A stretch of DNA of 62,504 bases from Azospirillum melinis (GCF_013340935.1 NZ_WHOS01000043.1:1-62504), one strand, 5' to 3'; positions 49,585-61,219 are shown, numbered from the stretch's first letter. Numbers and translations are program-made. The notes: generated by a model not told the origin, from the letters alone.

Positions 49585-49723
49585 GTGCGTCCCCTCATCG
49601 AGTGCCGGCAACCTTCTGCGATCCATCGAGACAGAGTCTTCGGGACCTGCGGGCATTTGCCGTCCGGGCGGTCGCGTCCGGGTTTCTTCCCGTAATTCGT
49701 ACGCCCTTGACCTACCCAATTGT

Positions 49724-49737
49724 TTGATACAGATCAT
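49724..49737 (-). promoter_or_regulatory. FNR/Crp-like operator upstream of DUF485-actP
   Basis: TTGATACAGATCAT differs from the FNR consensus TTGAT-N4-ATCAA at one base. It lies about 140 bp before the DUF485 start. It could place acetate uptake under oxygen or cAMP-type control. Position and sequence are observed; regulation is inferred. Confidence 0.5.
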
Positions 49738-49835
49738 TGTTGGGCGCACCCCCTACCTTGGTCGATGGGGTGGGCGCCGAGGGGGCGGGCAGCCCCGAAA
49801 AAGCAAGCCTGGGCAAGGCTGTAGCGCCATACGGG

Positions 49836-49865
49836 AAAGGCGCCCCCGTTGCCGGGCGCGCCTTT
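49836..49865 (-). terminator. Hairpin terminator of the DUF1178 gene
   Basis: AAAGGCGCCCCCG (49836-49848) pairs with CGGGCGCGCCTTT (49853-49865) with one mismatch and a 4-base loop, 86 bp past the stop of the DUF1178 gene on the minus strand, followed there by TTTCCCGT. Confidence 0.7.
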
Positions 49866-49950
49866 CAAACAGTCAGCTTTTCAAACGGTTCCGTTGGGCC
49901 TCAGTGGCAGGGCCGCGCGGTGTCGCCAACCTGCCGGGACCGGCTGCGCT

Positions 49951-50538
49951 TCAGGAATCGGTGCGCGGAATCCAGGGGATGCGGTGAAATGTCACACCTT
50001 CCTCATGGAGTTCGGAAACTTCCTCGTCCGACGCCTCGCCATAGATGCCGCGCGGGTCGGTCTCGCCGTAATGGATGCGCCGCGCCTCCTCGGCAAAACG
50101 GTCGCCGACATAGTCGCAGTTCTTCTCCACACTGCGCCGCACCTCGGTCAGCTGCCGCATCACCTCCGCCACCGCCTCGCGCTGGGCGTCGTTCAGGCTC
50201 GGCGGCAGGGCTGCGACCACATCGGCGGCGTTCGGCAGCGGGACCGGCGCGGGAATCGGCACCGGAAGGGCTGTCGGCGACGCAGTGGCGGGAGCAGCCG
50301 GCGGCGTCATAGACGGGGCGTTCGCCGCGACGGCCTCGGCCTGTTCGCGGGCACGGTCGGCGGCCTTGGCGACGCCCTTGGCGATGCGCGGGGCCATCGG
50401 CGCCTTGCCGACCACGGTGTCGCCGCAGATCGGACAGGCGATCTGATGGCCCGCCGCCTGTTCGTCATAGGCGGCACCGTTGCGGAACCACGCTTCGAAC
50501 TGGTGGTCGGCCGAGCATCTCAACGCGAAGAGGATCAT
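49951..50538 (-). CDS. DUF1178 family protein
   Basis: This 195-residue protein begins MILFALRCSADHQFEAWFRN and has IACPICGDT, a zinc-ribbon-like start with Cys and His, then a Pro/Ala-rich middle and a conserved helical C-terminal end, SVEKNCDYVGDRFAEEARRI and IYGEASDEEVSELHEEG. It matches the alphaproteobacterial DUF1178 family, whose function is unknown. ATG 50536-50538 is the only reasonable start. It diverges from a methyltransferase gene at 50738. Confidence 0.85.
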   Translation of the reverse strand: MILFALRCSADHQFEAWFRNGAAYDEQAAGHQIACPICGDTVVGKAPMAPRIAKGVAKAADRAREQAEAVAANAPSMTPPAAPATASPTALPVPIPAPVPLPNAADVVAALPPSLNDAQREAVAEVMRQLTEVRRSVEKNCDYVGDRFAEEARRIHYGETDPRGIYGEASDEEVSELHEEGVTFHRIPWIPRTDS

Positions 50539-50737
50539 ATCCCCACAAGCCCCAACTGACCCGCAGCAGGAAAGACAAGTCCGGGCACGCCGGTCCGGGT
50601 TGCGGCGCGACTCGGGAATCGCCCTAATTCAGCACGGCCGGGCCGCGCCGTCAAACGCCGGACGGGCCATACGCGCGTACCTCCTGTGATATCGTTCCCG
50701 ACACCATCGAAAAAAGTCCGGATAAGGGAATTTCCCC

Positions 50738-51298
50738 ATGCCCACACCCCATCCGCTGTCACCGCCCTCCCCCTGGGTGGAGCGATTCGCCCCGCTGGTG
50801 CGGGCGGGCGGGCAGGTGCTCGACCTCGCCTGCGGCGGCGGACGGCATCTGCGCCTGTTCCACCACCTCGGCCATCCGGTGGTGGGGCTGGACCGCGATC
50901 TCGGTGGCGTCGCCGACCTGGATGGCGGCACGAACGTCACCCTCGTTCAGGCAGACCTGGAAAGCAGCGACTCGGGGATTTCCCCCGCCTCCCTCCCGCT
51001 TGACGGCACCTTCGCCGGGATCGTCGTCACCAACTACCTGCACCGCCCGCTCTTCCCCGCCATCCTGGCGGCGCTGGAACCGGGCGGCGTGCTGATCTAC
51101 GAGACCTTCGCCGACGGTAATGCCCGCTTCGGCCGCCCGTCCTCTCCCGACTTCCTGCTGCGGCGGGGCGAGTTGCTGGAGGCGGTGCTCGGCAGGCTTC
51201 AGGTGGTGGCCTTCGAACAGGGCGAGCTGTCGGTGCCCAAGCCCGCGGTGGTACAGCGGATCTGCGCCGTCGCCGGGGACGATCCACTGCCGCTCTGA
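50738..51298 (+). CDS. Class I SAM-dependent methyltransferase
   Basis: This 186-residue protein has the SAM-binding motif I VLDLACGGGRHLRLFHHLGH (about 27-46), then VVGLDRDL and the later ALEPGGVLIYETFADG. It resembles small TehB-like or generic methyltransferases; the substrate is unknown. The protein is short but complete. AAGGGAA lies before ATG 50738. It converges with the SpoU-type methyltransferase gene. No neighbour indicates its substrate. Confidence 0.85.
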   Translation: MPTPHPLSPPSPWVERFAPLVRAGGQVLDLACGGGRHLRLFHHLGHPVVGLDRDLGGVADLDGGTNVTLVQADLESSDSGISPASLPLDGTFAGIVVTNYLHRPLFPAILAALEPGGVLIYETFADGNARFGRPSSPDFLLRRGELLEAVLGRLQVVAFEQGELSVPKPAVVQRICAVAGDDPLPL

Positions 51299-51321
51299 TC
51301 CCGCATCCTTACTCGTCGCAC

Positions 51322-51906
51322 TCACTCTTCGCTTTCGTCGGCGACCGGCTTCTGCTCTCCGCGGATGCGGCGGCGGCGGTCCTCCTTGCGCATGATCTGC
51401 TTGCCATGCTTGTGCTGCGCCGGCCCCTCCAGCGGACCGCCGGGACGCACCGGACGCTCGGCGAAGCGGCCGAGCGAGATCATGCGGTCGTACATCACCA
51501 GCGCCCCGGCGACGCCGACATTGATGCAGAAGGACATCGGGATCTTCACCACATGGTCGCAGCGCGCCAGCAGGGCGGGCGAAAGGCTGTCGCGCTCCGG
51601 CCCCAGCACATAGGCGGCGCGCGACGGGTGACGGAAGCTGGGCAGTTCCACCGCGTCGTCGGTCAATTCCACCCCGACCAGCATGCAGTCCCTGGGCAGG
51701 GTGAAGTCGGCGACCCGCTCGTGGATGTAGAGCGGCAGGTGCAGCGTGGCGCCGGAGGTATCGACCAGCTTCGTCTCGCGCAGATCCGGTTCCGGATCGA
51801 TGGCGAAGAAGAAGGAGGCGCCGAAGGCATGGGCGGTGCGCATCAGGTTGCCGACATTGCCCGGCTTGCTGATCCGCTCCACCCCGATTCCGAAATAGCC
51901 ACGCAT
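51322..51906 (-). CDS. SpoU/TrmH-family RNA methyltransferase
   Basis: This 194-residue SPOUT enzyme shows motif 1 NVGNLMRTAHAFGASFFFAI, motif 2 VLGPERDSLSPALL and motif 3 IPMSFCINVGVAGALVMYDR, with the usual Asn/Arg residues. The basic C-terminal tail (QHKHGKQIMRKEDRRRRIRG) may bind RNA. The target ribose is unknown. ATG 51904-51906 is chosen because upstream sequence is not conserved. It overlaps no gene and diverges from the asparaginase gene, 79 bp away. Confidence 0.87.
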   Translation of the reverse strand: MRGYFGIGVERISKPGNVGNLMRTAHAFGASFFFAIDPEPDLRETKLVDTSGATLHLPLYIHERVADFTLPRDCMLVGVELTDDAVELPSFRHPSRAAYVLGPERDSLSPALLARCDHVVKIPMSFCINVGVAGALVMYDRMISLGRFAERPVRPGGPLEGPAQHKHGKQIMRKEDRRRRIRGEQKPVADESEE

Positions 51907-51985
51907 GAAGAGCCCGCTGATCTGGGTAAGGATATGACCGGGCAGGAGCTTGCCGCCGCAGCCCGCCCGAGGCAAGCTTGCCGGT

Positions 51986-53122
51986 ATGAGCCCAGACAAT
52001 CCTCACGACCATTCCTCCTGCTGCGGTGGGGATCACCACCACGGCCACTCCCACCATCATGGCCACCGGCCTGGCGAGAGCGCCGAGGGCCGTGCCGACC
52101 TGTCCGGCCCGGCGGAAAGCCCGATCACCGTCGAGGTGACGCGCGGCAGCCTGGTGGAGTCGGTCCACCGCGCCCGCGCCTGCATCGTCGATGCCGGTGG
52201 CCATGTGCTGGCGCGCTGGGGCGACATCGACGCGCCGGTCTACCCGCGCTCCGCCATCAAGTCGCTGCAGGCGATCCCACTGGTGGAAAGCGGCGCGCTC
52301 GACGCCTTCGGGCTGGGTGACGAGGAGTTGGCGCTCGCCTGCTCCTCCCACAATGGCGAGGCGCGCCATACCGAACTGGTGCGGTCCTGGGCCGGGCGGG
52401 TCGGGCTGACGCTCAACGATTACGAATGCGGCGCGCAGATCCCCTACGATCCCGCCACCGCCGAGGATCTGTTCCGCCGCGGCGAGACGCCGACCGCCTT
52501 CCACAACAATTGCTCCGGCAAGCACAGCGGTTTCCTGACCACCGCCAAGCACAAGGGTGAACGGCTGAAGGGCTATGTCCGCTACGAACACCCGGTGCAG
52601 CAGCGGATCCTGGGTGTGATGGAGCAGATGACCGGCCAGGACCTGTTCGGCGCGCCCTGGGGCGTCGATGGCTGTTCCATCCCCACCATTGGCATTCCGC
52701 TGGGCGCCATCGCCTATGCCATGGCCCGCATCGCCGACCCGGTCGACCTGCCCGACGCACGGGCCGAGGCCGTCACCCGCATCGCCGCCGCCTGGGGCAA
52801 GCACCCCTTCCTGATCGGCGGCACCGGAACCTTCGATACAGCACTGATGGAGGCGTGCAACGGCGCCGTGCTGGTCAAGGGCGGGGCCGAAGGCGTCGGC
52901 TGTGCCGTCATTCCCGAGCAGGGCATAGGCATCGCGCTGAAGATCGAGGATGGCGCCGCCCGCGCCCGCGAGGTGGCGCTGGCCGCCCTGATCCGCTCAA
53001 CCCAGGCGCTGACCGATGCCCAATGGGCGCGCGTGCCGCAGTTGCTGACCACCCCGCTGCTCAACCGCGCCGGCACACGGGTGGGTGAGGTGCGGCCTGC
53101 GGGCGGATGGCCGTCCACCTAA
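51986..53122 (+). CDS. Zinc-type L-asparaginase (Rhizobium etli ReAV-like) with His-rich N-terminus
   Basis: This 378-residue protein has the class 3 asparaginase residues: Ser89 and Lys92 (RSAIKSLQ), the Ser of SSHNGEARHTE, Cys176 and Lys179 (NNCSGKHSGF), Asp228 and Cys230 (DGCSIPT) and the Lys of LVKGGAEGV. These match the ReAV catalytic Ser-Lys pairs and its Zn-binding Cys/Lys. It hydrolyses asparagine to aspartate and ammonia. Residues 7-27 form an unusual His-rich, Cys-containing extension (HDHSSCCGGDHHHGHSHHHG), a likely metal-binding tail. ATG 51986 is used; 51950 would add 12 residues. Confidence 0.9.
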   Translation: MSPDNPHDHSSCCGGDHHHGHSHHHGHRPGESAEGRADLSGPAESPITVEVTRGSLVESVHRARACIVDAGGHVLARWGDIDAPVYPRSAIKSLQAIPLVESGALDAFGLGDEELALACSSHNGEARHTELVRSWAGRVGLTLNDYECGAQIPYDPATAEDLFRRGETPTAFHNNCSGKHSGFLTTAKHKGERLKGYVRYEHPVQQRILGVMEQMTGQDLFGAPWGVDGCSIPTIGIPLGAIAYAMARIADPVDLPDARAEAVTRIAAAWGKHPFLIGGTGTFDTALMEACNGAVLVKGGAEGVGCAVIPEQGIGIALKIEDGAARAREVALAALIRSTQALTDAQWARVPQLLTTPLLNRAGTRVGEVRPAGGWPST

Positions 53123-53183
53123 CTCCGCAAGCGCGATCAAGCGGCTGCCGGATAGCATCGGCGGGACTGGAGGACGTCACGCC

Positions 53184-54101
53184 ATGACCAACGACAGCAT
53201 CTCCGCCGACGCAACGGCAGTGTGGCCCGTGCCGTGTTCCGCGGTTGCGGCCAAGCCCGGCACGCGGCTCGATTACGGCGACCGGATCGAACGGGTGGTG
53301 ACATTCATCGCCGCGCATCTGGACGAACCGCTCGACCTCGACCGGCTGGCGGAGGTCGCCTGCTTCTCGCCCTACCACTTCCACCGCATCTACCGGGCGA
53401 TCACCGGCGAGACGGCGGCGGAGACCCTGCGCCGGCTGCGCCTGCACCGGGCAGCGGGCGATCTGGTGCGCGACAGCATCGCCATGCCGGCCATCGCCCG
53501 GCGGGCGGGGTATGGCAGCGTCGAGGCCTTCACCCGCGCCTTCGGGCAGAGCTATGGCGTGACGCCGGCCGCCTACCGCAAGCGCGGGCGGCTCAATCCT
53601 CCAGTCCCGGCCTACCACCAGATGGAGGACAGCATGCACCACGTAGAAATCCGCGATCTTCCCGCCCACCGCATCTTCGGGCTGCCGCACACCGGCCCCT
53701 ACATGACCATCGGCGTCAGCTTCGACCGGCTCTTTGCCTGGGCATCCAAGCAGGGGCTGACCGGCCCCGGCACCCGCAGCTTCGCCATCTATTACGACGA
53801 TCCGGAATCGGTGAAGCCGGAGGATTTGCGCTCCTTCGCCGGGCTGATGCTGGACCTGGGCGTCGTCGAGGATGGGTTGATCCGCGTGGTCGACATCCCC
53901 GGCGGGCGTCATGCCGTGGTGCGGCACAAGGGCCCCTATGCCGAACTGGGCGCGGTCTACCGCTGGCTTTACGGCGAATGGTTGCCCAACAGCGGACACT
54001 CGCCGGGAGACGCCCCCTGCTACGAGGAATATCTCAACAACCCGCGGGCCTTGCCGCCGTCCGAATGGCTGACGGAAATCTGCGTTCCCCTGGCTGGGTG
54101 A
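53184..54101 (+). CDS. AraC-family regulator with GyrI-like effector domain
   Basis: This 305-residue protein has an AraC-type double helix-turn-helix (about 35-120, including LDLDRLAEVACFSPYHFHRI and AIARRAGYGSVEAFTRAFGQ) and a C-terminal GyrI-like/effector-binding domain (about 150-305). Such regulators respond to small molecules and control efflux or detoxification genes (SbmC/Rob-like). ATG 53184 has GGAGGA upstream. No adjacent transporter suggests a target. The methyltransferase gene follows after 104 bp. Confidence 0.87.
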   Translation: MTNDSISADATAVWPVPCSAVAAKPGTRLDYGDRIERVVTFIAAHLDEPLDLDRLAEVACFSPYHFHRIYRAITGETAAETLRRLRLHRAAGDLVRDSIAMPAIARRAGYGSVEAFTRAFGQSYGVTPAAYRKRGRLNPPVPAYHQMEDSMHHVEIRDLPAHRIFGLPHTGPYMTIGVSFDRLFAWASKQGLTGPGTRSFAIYYDDPESVKPEDLRSFAGLMLDLGVVEDGLIRVVDIPGGRHAVVRHKGPYAELGAVYRWLYGEWLPNSGHSPGDAPCYEEYLNNPRALPPSEWLTEICVPLAG

Positions 54102-54205
54102 TCGTCAGCGAAGGGCGGCCACCGAAAGCACGTCATCGGGCAGGTGCGATGCGGGCGGATGCGGTGCTATGGTCGCCGCGCCTATTTTCCCGTTGAGCGG
54201 TTCCC

Positions 54206-55444
54206 ATGAGCATCGACGACCTGCGCGCCCAGTATGAAGCCTATCCCTATCCGGCGCGCAATCCGGCCGACGAGGCCGGACGGCTGATCACCGGCTCGCC
54301 CAGCCATCTGGACGAGCTGGTGCAGCATGTCTTCGGCGGCCGGATCGACCATAGCAAGCCGCTGCGGGTTCTGGTGGCCGGCGGCGGCACGGGGGACGGC
54401 ACCATCATGCTGGCGCAGCAGATGGCCGATGCCGGCAACCCCGGCCGCATCTCCTACATCGACCTGTCCGACGCCAGCCGCGCCGTCGCCGAGGCGCGGG
54501 CCAAGGCGCGCGGCCTGACCAACATCGACTTCCACCGCGGGTCGCTGCTGGAACTGGACGGGGTCACGGCACAAGCGGGGCCGTTCGACTACATCGACTG
54601 CTGCGGCGTGCTGCACCATCTGGACGACCCGTCGGCCGGCCTGCGCTCGCTGGCTGGCGCGCTGGCGCCCGGCGGCGGCATCGGCATCATGGTCTACGCG
54701 CCCTACGGCCGCACCGGCGTCTATCCGATGCAGGAGGCGCTGCGCGGCATGACCGAGGGGTTGCCGCCGGCCGAGAAGGTGGCGCTGGCCCGCCGGCTGA
54801 TCCAGGCCCTGCCGCCGACCAACTGGCTGCTGAACAACCCGCATATCAGCGACCACCGGCTGGCCGACGCCAACCTCTACGACCTGCTTCTGCACAGCTG
54901 CGACCGCCCCTACAGCGTGCCGCAGCTGGCCGAACTGGCGGACAGCGCCGGGCTCGCCGTCGCGACGCTGATCGACCCGATGCGCTATGAGCCGTCTCTG
55001 TGGGTCAAGGACGCCCGCATCCTGAAGCAGCTGGCGGGACTGAGCATGCTGGAGCGCGCCGCCTGGACCGAACGCATCACCGGCGCCTTCACCAAGCACA
55101 TCGCCTATCTGCTGCGCCCGGCAGATCTGGAGGCCGCCTGCATCCAGCCGGACGGGCCGGAGGTGATCCCGGTCCTGCGCGACATCGACGGCAAGACCGT
55201 AGCCAAGGCCGTCCCACCCGGGGGCAGCCTGGAATTCGACCTGATGGGCAGCGTGGTGTCGCTTCCCCTGCCCAGGCTGGCCGGCCCGATCCTGTCGCGG
55301 ATCGACGGCAGGACCAGCCTGGGCGCCCTGCACACCGCCATCGAACCGACCGTCAAGGTCACCTGGGAGCAGTTCCTCACCCAGTTCCGCCAGCTGTTCG
55401 ACGCGCTGGGCGGCCTGGGCAAGATGCATCTGCGGCGGGGATAG
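54206..55444 (+). CDS. Class I SAM methyltransferase with C-terminal extension
   Basis: This 412-residue protein has an N-terminal SAM domain with VLVAGGGTGDGTIMLAQQMA (about 55-74) and CCGVLHHLDDPSAGLRSLAG, and a large C-terminal half (from about residue 160) of unknown fold. It resembles alphaproteobacterial methyltransferases of unknown substrate. No signal peptide is present. ATG 54206 starts MSIDDLRAQYEAYPYP, a common opening of this group. It converges with the aminotransferase gene. Confidence 0.8.
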   Translation: MSIDDLRAQYEAYPYPARNPADEAGRLITGSPSHLDELVQHVFGGRIDHSKPLRVLVAGGGTGDGTIMLAQQMADAGNPGRISYIDLSDASRAVAEARAKARGLTNIDFHRGSLLELDGVTAQAGPFDYIDCCGVLHHLDDPSAGLRSLAGALAPGGGIGIMVYAPYGRTGVYPMQEALRGMTEGLPPAEKVALARRLIQALPPTNWLLNNPHISDHRLADANLYDLLLHSCDRPYSVPQLAELADSAGLAVATLIDPMRYEPSLWVKDARILKQLAGLSMLERAAWTERITGAFTKHIAYLLRPADLEAACIQPDGPEVIPVLRDIDGKTVAKAVPPGGSLEFDLMGSVVSLPLPRLAGPILSRIDGRTSLGALHTAIEPTVKVTWEQFLTQFRQLFDALGGLGKMHLRRG

Positions 55445-55472
55445 GACGCGAAGCCCTACCCCCGGCCGATCC

Positions 55473-56855
55473 TTACCCCCGCAGAACCGGAACCGCGGCG
55501 TCGAGCGCCTTGGTCAGGCGGTCGAAGGTCTGGTGGATTTCCGCTTCGGAGATCACCAGGGGCGGACAGAGCGCGATGGAATCGCCCATGGCGCGGACGA
55601 TCAGGCCGTTGTCCTGGGCCAGACCATTGACCAGGGCGCCGGCGCGGCCGGGCGGATCGAAAGGTGTCTTGGTCGCCTTGTCGGCCACCAGTTCCAGCGC
55701 ACCGATCAGGCCGATGCCGCGGGCCTCGCCGACCAGAGGATGGTCCGCCAGCGCCTTCAGCCGCGACTGGAAGGCCGGGGCGACCGAGCGGACATGCCCT
55801 ACGATGTCGCGCTCCTCGTAGATGTTCAGCGTTTCCAGCGCCACCGCCGCCGCCACCGGGTGGGCGGAGTAGGTGTAGCCATGGCCGAAGGTGCCGATCT
55901 TCCGGCTTTCCTCGACGCAGGCACGATAGATGGCATCGCTCACCATCACGGCGGAGATCGGCAGATAGCCGGACGACAGCTGCTTGGCGCAGGTCAGGAT
56001 GTCCGGCTGCATGCCTACGGTCTGGCTGCCCCAGAAATTGCCGGTGCGGCCGAAGCCGCAGATCACCTCGTCGGCGACCAGCAGGATGTCGTATTTCTTC
56101 AACACCGCCTGGATCTTGGCGAAGTAGGTCGCGGGCGGAACCACGACGCCGCCGGCGCCCATGATCGGCTCGGCGAACATGGCTGCGATGGTGTCAGGCC
56201 CCTCGGCCAGGATCAGCGCCTCCAGCTGTTCGGCCAGGCGGGTGGCGAAGGCTTCCTCGCTCTCGCCCTCAAGCCCATTGCGATAATGGTGCGGGCAATC
56301 GCCGTGGATGATGCGGGCGATCGGCAGGTCAAAGTCGCGGTGGTTGTTGGGCAGCCCGGTCAGGCTGGCGGTCGCCACCGTCACGCCGTGATAGGCACGC
56401 TGGCGCGACAGGATCTTCTTCTTCTCCGGCCGGCCGAGCGCGTTGTTGTAGTACCAGATCAGCTTGATCGCAGTGTCGTTGGCCTCCGAGCCGGAATTGG
56501 CGAAGAAGACCTTGGACATCGGCACCGGTGCCAGACCGATCAGCTTTTCAGCCAGATCGATGCCGGGCTCGTGCGATTTGTGGCCGAAGATGTGATAGGT
56601 GGACAGCTGCCGCATCTGCTTGGTCGCCGCCTGGACCAACCGCTCTTCGCCCCAGCCGAGCGAGACGCACCACAGGCTTGCCATGCCCTCGATGTAATCC
56701 TTGCCGCCATCGTCGAAGACGTGGATGCCTTCGCCACGTTCGATGATCATCGGCCCCTGCGTCTCATGAGCGTGCAGGTTGGTGTAGGGATGGAGGACGA
56801 AGGCCTTGTCGCGGCTGGCGGCAGAGTTGCCGGCGGTGCTGCCCGGAGCGGTCAT
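55473..56855 (-). CDS. Class III aminotransferase (omega-amino acid/pyruvate type)
   Basis: This 460-residue PLP enzyme has the class III features: the early GPMIIERGEGIHVFDDGGKD, GSEANDTAIKLIWYYNNALG, the ADEVICGFGRTG metal/PLP Asp region, and the PLP lysine in TCAKQLSSGYLP (about Lys291). It resembles omega-amino-acid:pyruvate or putrescine-type transaminases (aspartate aminotransferase family proteins). The amino donor is not determined. ATG 56853-56855. It is monocistronic and divergent from a GST gene. Confidence 0.88.
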   Translation of the reverse strand: MTAPGSTAGNSAASRDKAFVLHPYTNLHAHETQGPMIIERGEGIHVFDDGGKDYIEGMASLWCVSLGWGEERLVQAATKQMRQLSTYHIFGHKSHEPGIDLAEKLIGLAPVPMSKVFFANSGSEANDTAIKLIWYYNNALGRPEKKKILSRQRAYHGVTVATASLTGLPNNHRDFDLPIARIIHGDCPHHYRNGLEGESEEAFATRLAEQLEALILAEGPDTIAAMFAEPIMGAGGVVVPPATYFAKIQAVLKKYDILLVADEVICGFGRTGNFWGSQTVGMQPDILTCAKQLSSGYLPISAVMVSDAIYRACVEESRKIGTFGHGYTYSAHPVAAAVALETLNIYEERDIVGHVRSVAPAFQSRLKALADHPLVGEARGIGLIGALELVADKATKTPFDPPGRAGALVNGLAQDNGLIVRAMGDSIALCPPLVISEAEIHQTFDRLTKALDAAVPVLRG

Positions 56856-57079
56856 GGAGTGGGTCTTCCTGTTCGGTCTTGTCGGGTTCGTTCCCCCGGA
56901 TGGCCGTAGCGGCTCACCGCAGGGTGTTCGATTTGTTAAACAGTATCGCCGATCATACGCACAGTTTCGCCACTCGACAAACCCGCTTCGCCGTCATCCG
57001 TGCCATGCGCGCAAGACGCTGGCGGGACGCCAAGCCGGATGGGACAGCTTGACCGGAACGACGAGAGGGAGGAGCCACT

Positions 57080-57715
57080 TTGCTCACGCTTTACGGTATG
57101 GTCAGCACGGCCGCGATGGCGCCGCACATCCTGCTGCGCGAGATTGGCGAACCTTTCGACCTGCGGCTGCTCGACCGCGACAGGGCGGAACACAAGAGTG
57201 CCGCCTATCTGGCGCTGAACCCGCATGGCCGGGTGCCGACGCTGGTCGACGCCGATCTGGTGCTGTATGAGGCTGCCGCCATCTGCCTGCATCTGGCCGA
57301 CAGCCATCCGGAGGCGAAGCTGGCCCCGGCGGTCGGCACGCCCGAGCGGGCGGAGTTCTACAAATGGCTGGTCTATCTGACCAACAGCGTCCAGGCCGAG
57401 ATGCTGCTGTACTTCTACCCCGAGCGTTATGTCGAGGGCACGCAAGCGCAAGCCGCCTTCAAGGCGGCGACCGAAACCCGGCTGAACGGTCATTTCGATG
57501 GGCTTGACCGTGCGCTTGCAGGGCGTACATGGCTGCTGGGCGACACGTACAGCGCCGTCGACCCGTACCTGTTCATGCTGTGCCGCTGGACCCGCTTCAT
57601 GGGTCGCCCGGCACGTACGCTGGGCAATCTGGGACCTTACCTCGCCCGCGTTCTGGAGCGCCCGGCGGTGAAGGCCGCTTTCGAGGCGGAAGGGCTGGGG
57701 GCGCCGTTTTACTGA
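57080..57715 (+). CDS. Glutathione S-transferase family protein
   Basis: This 211-residue protein has a GST N-terminal thioredoxin fold (LTLYGMVSTAAMAPHILLRE, with NPHGRVPTLVDADLVLYEAA glutathione site) and a helical C-terminal domain ending YSAVDPYLFMLCRWTRF. It belongs to bacterial beta- or zeta-like GSTs; the substrate is unknown. TTG 57080 is preceded by GGAGGAG. It ends at a bidirectional terminator shared with clpB. It is the second GST in the window. Confidence 0.85.
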   Translation: MLTLYGMVSTAAMAPHILLREIGEPFDLRLLDRDRAEHKSAAYLALNPHGRVPTLVDADLVLYEAAAICLHLADSHPEAKLAPAVGTPERAEFYKWLVYLTNSVQAEMLLYFYPERYVEGTQAQAAFKAATETRLNGHFDGLDRALAGRTWLLGDTYSAVDPYLFMLCRWTRFMGRPARTLGNLGPYLARVLERPAVKAAFEAEGLGAPFY

Positions 57716-57723
57716 GGAAAAAA

Positions 57724-57753
57724 GCCCTCTCCCCCGGTTGGGAGAGGGCCTTT
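57724..57753. terminator. Bidirectional terminator between the GST gene and clpB
   Basis: GCCCTCTCCC (57724-57733) pairs with GGGAGAGGGC (57740-57749), a 10-bp stem with a 6-base loop flanked by an A tract on the left and TTT on the right. It lies between the convergent GST and clpB genes. Confidence 0.85.
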
Positions 57754-57757
57754 ACCC

Positions 57758-60361
<2,604 letters not shown>

Positions 60362-60448
60362 GATGCTCCCCTTCTCCTGTCGACCGTCCGCGAGGCAGCC
60401 CGGTCAACGTGATCCACGCAACTGTGCGATCCGCAAGGATGCTGCCGA

Positions 60449-60478
60449 AGATGTAGGCAAGACCGAAGGCCATGCAAG
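60449..60478 (-). promoter_or_regulatory. RpoH (sigma-32)-type promoter upstream of clpB
   Basis: On the minus strand CTTG (60475-60478) is followed after 17 bases by CCTACATCT (60449-60457), close to the alphaproteobacterial heat-shock pattern CTTG-N17-CYTATNT. It lies about 88 bp before the clpB start. Observed match is partial; regulation is inferred and agrees with clpB biology. Confidence 0.55.
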
Positions 60479-60667
60479 ACCATCTGCGCAGAAAGGTTAT
60501 CCGTTGAGAAACGCGGCCACACCAGCCTCCTCCAGACCGGCTAGGACCGGGAAAAAGAGGTAGCGCACGACCCGCCGATTGCCCCCTACACCATCCCTCC
60601 CGCCCGCGGCTAGACTGCCGCCATCCCACCTTTCCGCCTTCCAAGGGCACCCGTTCCGGATTTCATC

Positions 60668-61219
60668 ATGACCGATCTGGCCGCCTCCGGTTCCCCGACC
60701 AGCACGACGCCGGCATCCGCCGGCCAGCCAATTCCGAGAACCATGACGGGCCGGCTGCTTCGTCTCGCCTGGAGCCTGCGCGGGGTCTGGCATCGGTTGG
60801 CACGGCCGCTGACCATGGGTGTAAGGGCGATCATCCTGGACGAGACGGACCCTGCATCGCCCGGCGTGCTGCTGATCCGGCACAGCTACGTCGATGGCTG
60901 GCACCTGCCCGGCGGCGGTGTCGGGCGGGGAGAGACGCTGGTCGACGCCATGCGGCGCGAGGTGCGGGAGGAGGTCGGGCTGATCGCCGACCGCCCTGCT
61001 CAGCCTTTCGCCATCTACGCCCGCTTCCGCAACGGGGCGAGCGACCATGTGGCGGTTTATGTTGTGCGCGGCTGGAGCGGCAAACCGAAAGCCGACGGGG
61101 TGGAGATCGTCGAAACCCGATTCTTCCCGCTCGACCGGCTGCCGCCTGACCTGTCGCCGGCCACCGGACGGCGGCTGGAGGAATTTCTTGGCCGCCGGCC
61201 CGTCGCCGAACGCTGGTAA
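60668..61219 (+). CDS. Nudix hydrolase
   Basis: This 183-residue protein contains the Nudix box GGGVGRGETLVDAMRREVRE followed by EVGL (about 86-109). It would hydrolyse a nucleoside diphosphate linked to another moiety; the substrate is unknown. The N-terminal segment is longer than in the smallest Nudix proteins. ATG 60668 begins MTDLAASGSPTSTT. It diverges from clpB. The MOSC gene follows 127 bp downstream on the same strand. Confidence 0.88.
   Translation: MTDLAASGSPTSTTPASAGQPIPRTMTGRLLRLAWSLRGVWHRLARPLTMGVRAIILDETDPASPGVLLIRHSYVDGWHLPGGGVGRGETLVDAMRREVREEVGLIADRPAQPFAIYARFRNGASDHVAVYVVRGWSGKPKADGVEIVETRFFPLDRLPPDLSPATGRRLEEFLGRRPVAERW

Larger units (their letters stand above)
49585..49950. 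other. Intergenic region with promoter of the actP operon
   Basis: These 366 bases separate the actP operon from the DUF1178 gene. No gene is supported. They contain the FNR-like site (49724-49737), an AT-richer stretch at about 49695-49745 that probably carries the actP operon promoter, and a hairpin terminator for the DUF1178 gene (49836-49865). Confidence 0.6.
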
